A DNA stretch of 64,000 bases from Streptomyces mobaraensis. GTDB lineage: Bacteria > Actinomycetota > Actinomycetes > Streptomycetales > Streptomycetaceae. Shown here piece by piece: positions 1-9,300 of the stretch (position 1 is the stretch's first letter; each line of letters starts with the position of its first letter). Below the pieces are notes generated by a model. It was not told the origin of the DNA. It worked only from the letters and a program-made list of their open reading frames with translations, and did not search any database. Position numbers and translations under genes: made by a program. The stretch lies in assembly GCF_020099395.1 (NCBI RefSeq), contig NZ_CP083590.1, positions 7,564,001-7,628,000 of the forward strand. The letters are read 5' to 3'.

Positions 1-95
1 CCGCCATCGCAGGCGGTCAGGCCCAGCGCCAGCGCGGCGGTGACGGCGGCCAGGGCGGCGGAACGGGCGGTACGGCGGGCATGGTGATTGATCAT
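1..95 (-). CDS. Putative lipoprotein, N-terminal end only
   Basis: Only the first 31 codons lie in the window; the gene runs off the left edge. The ATG at 95 is preceded by GGGGA about ten bases upstream. The N-terminus has two histidines and several arginines, then an alanine/leucine-rich hydrophobic stretch ending in LTAC-D, which fits a type II (lipoprotein) signal peptide with the lipid-modified cysteine at residue 29. The mature protein is not visible, so no function can be given; substrate-binding proteins and small cell-surface lipoproteins both start this way in Streptomyces. Confidence 0.7.
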   Translation of the reverse strand, partial: MINHHARRTARSAALAAVTAALALGLTACDG

Positions 96-689
96 GATGA
101 GGGTTCCCCACGGTCTGTCAGGACGGCACTTCCCCTTCGACCACAAGGCGACCGTCCGCATCGGCTGTTTCGCTGTGCACCCCATGAGACGACGTCAGGA
201 CGGGCGTCGTTCGCTCAGGTCTGTCCGCATTCGGTAACAAGACCCCGGCAACGTGTGGGCGCCCTAGGGCCATTGAGTCCTGATCACTGTGTGCTCCGGG
301 TCCCGCGCCATGTCTTGAGCTTGCCGACCGACGCTGTGATGGCTGGTCAGTCGGTCGTCACACCGACTTCGGTGGCGGAGACAGCGAGAGTTCGGCCACG
401 CGCCCCGACCGCCCCGCGCCGCGCCCTGATCCTCTGGACCCGCGGCGAACCGGAGCACCTGACGCGACAGACGACCGCCGCAACGACGCGCGAGGGACGC
501 CCGGACTCCGTGCCGGGAAGGGTCGGCGTGGCTTCTGCGGAGGTCTGCGACGCCGAAGCCGCCGCACACTTCGCCGGCGTCGAGCCGTCGGTGCCTGCGC
601 TGCCCGTCGAGGTGGCCGAACGGATCGGTCCGCGTCACCGCGCCGCCCGGCTCGACTGCGGGCGAGCCTTGCTCAGGAGGGGCGGGCGA
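96..689. other. Gene-poor stretch with no convincing reading frame
   Basis: Several open frames cross this stretch on both strands, but their translations are arginine/proline/alanine-rich with no domain resemblance and no good ribosome site. It lies between the lipoprotein start and the decayed Rieske/PKS fragments, so some of it may be further decayed coding DNA from the same deleted region. Confidence 0.5.
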
Positions 690-838
690 CCAGGACGACG
701 CCGTGCAGGTGCGCGCGGGGGCACGTAGTCGTCGATGCCCATGGGCACGGTGATGCGTTCGAGTGTGCGCTCGGCGCACAGCACCGCGGTCTGCAGCGCA
801 CCGTCCGTGGCTGCCACGTCGGTGTGCCAGTGCTCCTA
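690..838 (-). pseudogene. Fragment of a polyketide-synthase-type dehydratase domain
   Basis: On the minus strand one frame reads EHWHTDVAATDGALQTAVL and continues through PMGIDDYVP. This resembles the second hot-dog half of PKS or PUFA-synthase DH domains, where the catalytic Asp sits in a DxxxQ motif (here DGALQ) followed by a Pro-Met-Gly-Ile segment. The similarity dies out near 690 and the frame has no start or domain context. It abuts the broken Rieske gene, suggesting a deletion that joined two unrelated fragments. The matching stretch is only about 45 residues, so the call is tentative. Confidence 0.45.
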
Positions 839-839
839 C

Positions 840-1048
840 GGCCAGTGCGTCCCGCGCAGGGTGGAGTGCGCACGTAGGTTCGACGACGCGGACGGTGCCC
901 CGCCGGGTGCGGCAGAGGACCACGTCGGCCCCATCGGCGGTGAGCGCAGGACCGTTCCTGGCTTCAGCTCGCTGCTGAAGGCGACCGCGAACCATCCGTC
1001 CGGGTAGGGCAGCGGCCTGTCCGGGCACCGCGGGCCGACGTGCGCCAT
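840..1048 (-). pseudogene. Rieske [2Fe-2S] oxygenase gene, 5' fragment, frameshifted
   Basis: An intact start remains: ATG at 1048 with a GGAAGAG ribosome site. The first 37 residues (MAHVGPRCPDRPLPYPDGWF, then AVAFSSELKPGTVL) match the N-terminus of Rieske-type ring-hydroxylating oxygenases. Near 935 the reading frame shifts and continues as DVVLCRTRRGTVRVVEPTC. The CxH part of the first cluster-binding box is garbled (CALHPA instead of CPHLGA), the second CxxH box is absent, and the homology ends near 840. It lies 45 bp downstream of the flavin monooxygenase on the same strand, so the two were probably one operon for oxidative tailoring. The product cannot be functional. Confidence 0.65.
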
Positions 1049-1092
1049 GGCTGCTCTTCCTTCTTCGTCGCCGCGCGCCGCGGTGGGGCGGC

Positions 1093-2343
1093 TCACTCAC
1101 CGGGCTGCGGGTGTCCCGCCGCCCGGCCCGGTCCGGAGCGGTTCCGGCCGGGGTCGGACGTGCCGCGCGGCGCGGGCACCCGCGGAGTGCCGGCCACGAG
1201 GGTCCGGGCGATCGCACGTGCTTCGACGCCGGCCTGGTACAAGGCGCCGCTGAGGGGATTGGTGAAGCCTGCGAAGTACAGGTGCGGGGCGGCGCGGGAG
1301 GTCTCCGCCCCGTGCACGATGGGACGGCCCGAGGCGTCCAGAACGTCCTGGACGGGCAGCAGTTGTTCGAGTCCCGGGCGGTAGCCGGTGGCGGCGATGA
1401 CGACGTCGGGACGGAGACGGGTGCCGTCCGTCAGCACCACCCGGTCGGTCTCGAAGCCGGCCACCGCCGCCACCGGCCGGACCCGACCTGCCCGCACGGC
1501 TTCCACGAACCCGTGGTCGAGCACCGGGTTGTTGCCCTCTTCGGCGTTGCGGGTGAAGGGCCCCTTGCGGGGCCGGGGAATACCGAAGGGCGTCAGGTCG
1601 GGAACCGAGCAGCGCTGGGTGAGCAGTGCCGAGCGGTCGCGCCAGGACAGGGGAAGGGACTCCGTCAGGCGCCCGAGCACGTGCCACTGGCTGGAGCTGC
1701 GCGGCAGGATGTTCGGAGGGGTGCGAAAAGACAGCCACACCCGGTCGGCTCCCGCGTCCGCCAGCACGCTCGCGATTTCCGTACCGCTGTTTCCTGCGCC
1801 CACCACCAGCACGGACCTGCCGCGGTAGGGGGCGGGGCCGCGGTAGTGAGCCGAGTGCAGCAGATGGCCGCGGTACTTCTGCCGGCCGGGCCAGTCCGGC
1901 AGTTGAGGGGTGTGGCAGCGCCCGGTGGCCACCACCACCGCCCTGGCCGCGACCACGCCGCCGTCGGTGTGCACCCGCCAGCGCTCCACCGCCCCGGCGG
2001 GGCCCGGTTCGATGCGTTCCACCGTGGTCCGCAACCGCACCGGAAGCCGGTGATGTTCGCGGTAGCGCTCCAGGTAGCGCACGAAGTCGTCCCGACCGAC
2101 CCACGGACCGCAACCACGCGGGAGCCGCAGGCCGGGAAGCCGCGACGCCCCCCGCACCGTGTGCAGTCTGAGATGGTCGTAGCGGTCGGCCCAGCTCTTT
2201 CCCACCCCCTCGCCCCGCTCCAGCACCACCGGGGGAACCCCGGCACGGCGCAGCATCGCGGCGACCGCCAATCCACTGGGCCCGGCTCCGACCACCGCTA
2301 CGACGCATGTGCGTTGCACAGACACATCCCGTTCTCGACCCAC
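1093..2343 (-). CDS. Flavin-containing monooxygenase / NAD(P)-binding oxidoreductase
   Basis: The 416-residue protein has the FMO layout: an FAD Rossmann motif near residue 17 (VVGAGPSGLAVAAM), an FMO-type signature near 165 (YRGHLLHSAHYRG), a second NADP-binding Rossmann motif near 180 (VVGAGNSGTEIA), and a late VIAATGYRPGL segment. Such enzymes use FAD and NADPH to hydroxylate or oxygenate soft nucleophiles or small metabolites in the cytosol. GTG at 2343 is used as start; GTG at 2328, just behind GAACGGGA, is an alternative. The Rieske fragment downstream implies a former oxidative tailoring pair. The substrate is unknown. Confidence 0.85.
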   Translation of the reverse strand: MGRERDVSVQRTCVVAVVGAGPSGLAVAAMLRRAGVPPVVLERGEGVGKSWADRYDHLRLHTVRGASRLPGLRLPRGCGPWVGRDDFVRYLERYREHHRLPVRLRTTVERIEPGPAGAVERWRVHTDGGVVAARAVVVATGRCHTPQLPDWPGRQKYRGHLLHSAHYRGPAPYRGRSVLVVGAGNSGTEIASVLADAGADRVWLSFRTPPNILPRSSSQWHVLGRLTESLPLSWRDRSALLTQRCSVPDLTPFGIPRPRKGPFTRNAEEGNNPVLDHGFVEAVRAGRVRPVAAVAGFETDRVVLTDGTRLRPDVVIAATGYRPGLEQLLPVQDVLDASGRPIVHGAETSRAAPHLYFAGFTNPLSGALYQAGVEARAIARTLVAGTPRVPAPRGTSDPGRNRSGPGRAAGHPQPGE

Positions 2344-2394
2344 TGATCCGGAAACGGCCAGACGGTGCCGAGACCACGCGCCTCGACCGAGACC

Positions 2395-2544
2395 TCAAGA
2401 AGCATGGGCGATACAGGTCCCGGAGTTGCCGACGGACTGGATGGCGAAGGGACCCGACGGGTACGGCTGCGCGGCGGCCGGCACGGCCGATACCGGCAGG
2501 ACGGCCATGGTTGCCACAGCCACCGATGCGACACGGGTGCGCAA
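2395..2544 (-). CDS. Small secreted peptide (49 aa) with TTG start
   Basis: A TTG at 2544 sits behind AGGAG. The product opens LRTRVASVAVATMAVLPVSA and then VPAAAQ, a short n-region, hydrophobic core and AxA-type cleavage site, followed by a 24-residue mature part ending NSGTCIAHAS with one cysteine. A clean signal peptide, a good ribosome site and a stop in register argue for a real exported peptide. Alternatively it is the surviving 5' end of a longer secreted protein cut by an early stop. No family recognised. Confidence 0.5.
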   Translation of the reverse strand: MRTRVASVAVATMAVLPVSAVPAAAQPYPSGPFAIQSVGNSGTCIAHAS

Positions 2545-2625
2545 GGCTTCTCCTCAGAGTCCGGGAACGACGGCACCCGTGTCCATGCCCATGCGCCCGG
2601 CACCCCAACAGCTGGCCTCCCGTAT

Positions 2626-2994
2626 TCACTCTTTCGGGACCACACCCCGGATACGGTGTCGGGTCCCCATCGGGACCTTGAGCGGTGAGGCCGGCGGTCC
2701 CGCAGGGCAGGTGTCGAAATGGAAGCGCACGTCCGCGGTGCCCGTCTCGGCCGCTCCGTCGACGGCGAGTTCGGCCTGGAGGATGGCCGTGCGGTCCGGG
2801 TCGGGAGACGGACGCAGGTCCAGCGGCACGGTGTCGGCCGTCAGCGCCCCGCCGTCGGAGGTCATGCTGCCCGAACGGGGTACGTGGCCCGGCCGGGTTT
2901 CCGCACCCACAGCATCTCGCCGGCGAAATGCGTGCCTTCGGGCGTGACGACGGTGATGGTCTCGGCACGGTAGGGGCACGTGCCTACGAGCTGG
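2626..2994 (-). pseudogene. Hypothetical protein remnant split over two frames
   Basis: Downstream frame 2865-2626 encodes 79 residues with protein-like composition (from MTSDGGALTADTVPLDLRP to the C-terminus GVVPKE). Directly upstream, in another frame, 2994-2866 reads VEVQLVGTCPYRAETITVV and on to GEMLWVRKPGRATYPVRAA before a stop. Both halves look like real protein and meet at about 2866, so a single frameshift in an older gene is the simplest reading. The alternative is a genuine short gene starting at 2865. No family or catalytic motif is recognisable. Confidence 0.35.
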
Positions 2995-3347
2995 ACCTCG
3001 ACGGAGGGCCTGACACCGCGGCGACTTCGGACGCGTCGCGGGCGCCGGACGGGCAGGGTCCCCGGGGCCGGCTGCAGGGGGGCGGCGAGCGGGGGCGTTC
3101 GGGGGGAACCCGATGGTGTCGATGCCGGCCGGCCGAGACGTCGACGTGGTTACGGGAAGGGGCCATCGGCCCGCATGAGGATGAGGTATTGAGGTCCGTT
3201 GTCAAGCGGAATATGATGCGCGAGCGCTGACAGATTCCCGTGTGTGCAACTGTGCGCCCTGCGACCCGACTTGATCCGCCGGTCGCGGGCGTGGAAGGTT
3301 GATCCGGAACGTTTGCTGCCGAGGCGCAAGCAACTGCGGAGGCGCGA

Positions 3348-6300
3348 GTGAGCGTCCTGCCTCCGGCTCCTCCGGCATGGTCCAGGTTCCAGAGTCCCTC
3401 GTGGGGAGCCGTCTTCGTGGTGCAGACAACCGTGATCGGTGTCAGTCCTTTCGGGGAGGCCGACCCGCGACTCGTCGCGGCCGTCCGCAGAGCCGGCGGA
3501 CTCGGCGTCCTCGACCTCGGCGACGGGGGCAGGCACGCCCGCGAAGCCCTCGCGCTCGTTCGTCGTTGGACCGGCGGCGATTTCGGCGTACGCGTCGCGG
3601 AGGGCTGCGCGCTCTCCCCGGACGAACTCCGCGACCGGCACGCCCCGGGACCGCACACCGTCCTCCTCGCCCCCGGCGCCCGCCCGCCCGTGGGCTGGGG
3701 TCCCGGCGTCACCGTCCTGGCCGAGGCCGGCTCCCGCGCCGAAGCCCGGGCAGCGGTACGGGCGGGGGCGGCCGGCATCGTCGCGCGCGGCAGCGAGTGC
3801 GGGGGGCCGGCCGGTGACCTGTCCACCTACGTGCTGCTGCAACAGCTGCTCGCCGACCCCGAGTCGGACGTCCCCGTCTGGGCGTGCGGCGGCGTCGGGC
3901 CCAACACCGCCGCGGCGGCCGTGCTCGCCGGCGCCGCCGGCGTCGTCCTCGACGTACAGCTCGCGCTGCTGGCGGAAGCGGCCACCCCGCCCGCGCTCGC
4001 CCGCCTGCTGCGCACGGCGGACGGCACCGGCACGGTCCACGCCGACGGGCGGCGCCTGCTGGACCGGGAACGGCCGGGCCTCCCCGCAGAGCTACGGGAA
4101 CGCCCCGTCCCGCTCGGGCAGGACGCCTTCCTCGCCCGCCGTTTCGCCCGGGACCACCGCACGGTGGGCGACGCGGTACGGGCCGTCCGCGAGGGCGTCG
4201 AGCAGGCCTTCCGGGCCCCCGGCGCCGCCGACGCGCTCCGTCCGGGATCCGCCATGTGCCGCTCGCTCGGCACCGAACTACCCGTAGCCCAGGGGCCGAT
4301 GACGCGGGTCAGCGACCAGGCGCGCTTCGCCGCGGCCGTCGCGGAGAGCGGTGGACTCCCGTTCCTCGCGCTGGCCCTCTCCGGCCCCGAGCGGACGAGG
4401 TCCCTCCTGGAGGAGACCAGGGACGTGCTCGCCGGGCGGCCCTGGGGCGTCGGCATCCTGGGCTTCGCGCCGGACGAGGTGCGCCGCGCCCAGCTCGACG
4501 CCGTCCGCGAACTCCGGCCCACCCACGCCGTCCTCGCCGGCGGCCGCCCCGCCCAGGCCGCCGCCCTGGAAGCCCACGGCGTCCGAACGTTCCTGCAGAC
4601 CCCGACGCCCGGGCTGCTCGGGCAGTTCCTCGACGCGGGGGCCCGGCGCTTCGTCTTCGAGGGCGCCGAGTGCGGCGGCCACGTCGGCCCCAGCAATTCC
4701 TTCCCGCTCTGGGAGGCCCAACTCGACGTCCTCGAACGGTTCCTCGACGACCGCCACCGGCGGGAGCCGGACGAACCACCGGGAATCGAGGTGTTGTTCG
4801 CCGGCGGGATCCACGACGAGCGCTCGGCGGCCATGGTCGCGGCCTTGTCCGCCGGGCTCACCCGGCGCGGTGCCGCCGTCGGCGTCCTGATGGGCACCGC
4901 GTACCTCTTCACCCGCGAGGCGGTGGAGTGCGGCGCGGTCCGGCCGGGTTTCCAGCACACCGTGCTCGCCGCGGAGAGCACCGTCCTGCTGGACACCGCC
5001 CCCGGACACGTCACCCGCTGCGTACCCAGCCCGTTCACCGACACCTACCGCAGGCGCCAGGAGGAGCTGCGCCGGCAGGGCGTTCGCGGGCGAGAGGCGT
5101 GGGAGCGGCTGGAACGGCTCAACCTGGGACGGCTGCGCATCGCCGCCAAGGGGGTCGAGCGCGTGGCCGACGAACTTCGCCCGGTGGACGAGGAACGGCA
5201 GCTCGACGAGGGCATGTTCATGGCCGGGGAGGTCGCGGTGCTCCGCGACGCCACCACGACCGTGGCCGCACTGCACCGCGCCGTGACGGACCGGGCGGCC
5301 GCCTTCTACGAGCGGCGCGCCGCACCGGCGGCCGGCGTCGCGCCCTCCCGCACCACCCCGGCCCCCGCGCCGCCGCTCGACGTCGCGATCGTCGGCATGG
5401 CCGGCATGTTCCCCGGAGCCCCCGACCTGTCCGCCTTCTGGGCCCAGGTGCTCGCCGGCACGGACGCGGTGACCGAAGTGCCCGAGAGCCGCTGGGACCC
5501 GGCCCTCCACCACGGCCCGGAAGCGCCCGCGCACGACACCTCGGCCTCCCGGTGGGGCGGCTTCCTGCCGGGCATCCCCTTCGACCCACTGCGCTTCGGC
5601 ATCCCGCCGGCCTCACTCGCGTCCGTCGAGCCCGTGCAGCTGCTCGCCTTGGAGGCGGCCCGGCGCGCCCTCGCCGACGCGGGTTACGAGCGGCGCGACT
5701 TCCCGCGCGCACGCACCGCGGTGATCTTCGGGGCCGAGGCGGGCAGCGACCTCTCGAACGCGACCGCGCTGCGCACCGTCCTGCCCTCCTACCTGGGCGG
5801 GCCGCTCCCTGAGGACCTGGCGGAGCAGCTGCCCGTCCTCACCGAGGACTCCTTCCCCGGGATGCTCGCGAACGTCATCTCCGGCCGGATCGCCAACCGC
5901 CTGGACCTCGGCGGGGCCAACTACACCGTGGATGCCGCCTGCGCCTCCTCGCTGGCCGCCCTCGACGCCGCCTGCAAGGAGCTGACGACGGGCACGGCGG
6001 ACCTCGTCCTGTGCGGCGGCGCCGACCTGCACAACGGCATCAACGACTACGTCCTCTTCTCGTCCGTGCACGCGCTGTCCCCCACCGGTCGCTGCAGGAC
6101 CTTCGACGCCGAAGCGGACGGCATCGCCCTGGGCGAGGGCATCGCCTGCGTGGTGCTCAAACGGCTGGCCGACGCGCGGCGCGACGGCGACCGGATCTAC
6201 GCCGTCGTCAAGGGCGTCGGTTCCTCCAGCGACGGACGCTCCCGCGGCCTGACCGCGCCACGGCCGGAGGGCCAGCGCACGGCGCTGGAGCGGGCCTACG

Positions 6301-9300
6301 CCCAGGCCCGGATCGCACCGGCGCAGGTCGGCCTGGTCGAGGCGCACGGCACGGGCACGGTGGTCGGCGACCGTACCGAACTCGACGTGCTCACCGAGGT
6401 GTTCCGGGAATCCGGGGCCGAACCGGGCGGGTGTGTGATCGGTTCGGTGAAGTCGCAGATCGGCCACACCAAGTGCGCGGCCGGCCTCGCCGGCCTGATC
6501 AAGACGGCCCTGGCGCTGTACACCGGGGTGCGCCCGCCGACCCTGCACGTCCGGCGGCCCAACCCGGCGTGGCGTCCGGAGAACAGCCCGTTCGTCTTCC
6601 ACCGACGGGCCCTGCCGTGGGCCGTGCCGCCCGGCGAACGGGTGGGCGGTGTGAGCGCCTTCGGCTTCGGCGGGACCAACTTCCATGTGGTGCTGCGCGG
6701 TTGCGAAGACGACGCGCCCCCGCGCCAGGCCGCCGACGCCTGGCCGGCCGAGCTCTTCCTGTTCCGCGGCGAGGCGGCGATCGAGGAGCTGCTGCGGCTG
6801 GCGGGGATGGGGTCGGAGGCGGGGTGGGAGGCCGGCGCGGACGGATCGGGCGCGGCTCGTTGGCGGCCCTGGCGCCTTCGCGACCTGGCGCGCGCGGCGG
6901 CGCGCCGGGCCGCGGACCCGGCCGCCGGGCCGGTCACCGCGGCCGTGGTCGCCGCCGACCTCGCCGAACTCCCCGGCCTGCTCAGGGCCGCGCTGGCGGG
7001 CCGCGCGGCGCCGGGCGTCTTCACCGCCGGGGAGGAGCGCGAAGCGCTCGCGTCCGCGGCCGGGGGAAACGCTTTCATGCCGGGGGCCGATGGGGACGGC
7101 CGTGCTTCCGGGGGCGAGTGCGACGCCCTCACTCCCGGTGCCGAAGGGAACGGACGCGCACCCGAGGCCGAGTGCAACACCCTCACCCCCCGGGCCGAGG
7201 CGTGCACCCCCAAGCCCACCGCCGGACGTCCGGCCGGCAAGCTCGCCTTCCTCTTCCCGGGCCAGGGCAGCCAGCGGCCCGGCATGCTGGCCGACTTGTT
7301 CACGGCCTTCCCGGAGACGCACGAGCGCCTGCGCCGCGCCCCGGTCGCCGCGATGTTCCCGCCGGCCGCGTTCGACCCGGCCGAGCGGGACGCGCAGCGG
7401 GCCCGGCTCGCCGACACCCGGCGGGCCCAGCCCGCCCTCGGCGCCACCTGCCTGGCCGTCCACGACGTGCTGTCGACGCTCGGCGTCCGGCCCGACATGG
7501 CGGCCGGCCACTCCTACGGGGAACTCGTGGCGCTCTGCGTGGCCGACGCGTTCCCCGCCGCCGACCTGCCGGAGCTGAGCGAGCTGCGCGCCGAGGCGAT
7601 GCTGAGCGCGGCCGGGGGCGAGCCGGGCGCCATGGCCGCCGTCACGGCGGGGGCGGACGCGGTCGAAGCCGTACTGGCCGGGGCCGGGCTCCTCGGCGAC
7701 GTGGTGGTCGCGGGCCGCAACTCCCCGTCCCAGACGACGATTTCGGGCCCCAGCCTGGCGGTGCGCCGGGGAACGGCGGCACTGGAGGACGCCGGATTCG
7801 GCGTGCGGCCGCTCGACGTGGCGTGCGCCTTCCACAGCCCGATGATGGCCGGCGCGGCGGAGACCTTCGCCGAAGCGCTCGCCTCCCGCCCGCTGCGGGC
7901 ACCGGAGATCCCGGTGTGGTCCGGGCTGACGGCCACCCGTCACCCGGCCGACCCCGCGGAGCTGCGGTCCCGCCTCGCCGGGCAGATCACGGCGCCGGTG
8001 CGCTTCGCCGAGCAGATCGAGGCGATGTACGAGGCCGGGGCCCGGGTCTTCGTCGAGGCCGGCCCGGGCACCGTCCTCACCGGCCTGGTGCGTGCCACCC
8101 TCGGCGACCGGCCGCACCTCGCCGTCCCCTTCGAGCCGCACCCCGAGGCCGGGCTGCGCGGCCACCTGGAGACGCTGGCCCGGCTGGCGGTCTCAGGAGG
8201 CGTGCACATCGACGCGGAAGCGCTGTTCGCGGGCCGGGACGCGGTGGAGGCCGAGCCCGGGCGGACGCCGGAGCGCCCCGGCTGGATCGTGGACGGGCAC
8301 CTGGTCCGCACCGCGGACGGCGGGCCGGTCCCCGGAGGGATGCGGCCGGCCCGGCGGATCGCACCGCCGGCACCGGCCCCGGGCGGTGCCGGCGCGCACG
8401 GGGCCGGAGGTGCCGACCGCGCGGTCCTTCTCCAGGACTTCCTGCGGGGCGGCCGGGAGCTGATCGCGGCACAGCGCGACGTCCTGCTGACGTACTTCGG
8501 CGGGACGGAGGCCGTCCCGCCGCAGGCTCCGGCGGAGCCGCTGCCGGGACTGCTGCCGGAGCCGGCCGCCGTCCCCGCGGCGAGAACGGCGGCCGAGGCG
8601 GCGGCCCTCCCGGCCGAGGACGCCGAGCCCGACCTGCTGGCCACGGTGCTGTCGGTCATCAGCGAACGGACCGGCTACCCCGTGGAGATGCTCGACCCCG
8701 GGCTCGACCTCGAAGCCGACCTGAGCGTGGACTCCATCAAGCGGACGGAGATCGCGGGCGAACTGGCGAGACGGCTGGCCGGCACGGGGGCGCGGATCCC
8801 GGACGACGCGGACCTGGAGGCCCTGACCCGGGCCCGGACCGCGGAGTCGATCGTCGCGTGGATGGGCGCGCACACGGGCGGCCCGGCGGCGGAGACCCTC
8901 GCCCCGGGACCGGGCCAGGACCAGGAGCCGGACGGCACGGCGGCGCCGGAACCGGCCGGCGTCGCGCCCCGGCGGTACGTCCCCTGCCGCGTGGCCCTGG
9001 ACGACACCCCGCCGCCGGACGAGCCCCCGGACCTGCGGGGCATCCGCGTCCTCGTGCTCGGCGGCGGCGACGCGACCGCCCGGGCGCTCCTCGCCCGGCT
9101 CGGGGAGATGGGAGCGCACGCCACCCGTTCCGACGACGCACCCGGGCCGTTGGGCGCGGTGATCCTGCTGGACGGGTCCGCCGGGGAGGGCGCCGGGCCC
9201 GTGCTGCCGGGCGCCTTCCCCCTCCTGAAGGAGCTGCTGGGACGCGGGCCCCGCCACCTGCTGTGCGTACGGTGGGCCGAGGACGGCGACCGGGCCGACG

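Noticed and set aside
81..728. Long plus-strand open frame at the left end
   Set aside because: No ribosome site, arginine/proline/alanine-rich with no domain; overlaps the lipoprotein start and decayed minus-strand fragments.
5613..8165. 850-codon minus-strand frame across the first synthase gene
   Set aside because: It is antisense to KS and AT domains with conserved motifs; high GC creates long antisense frames.
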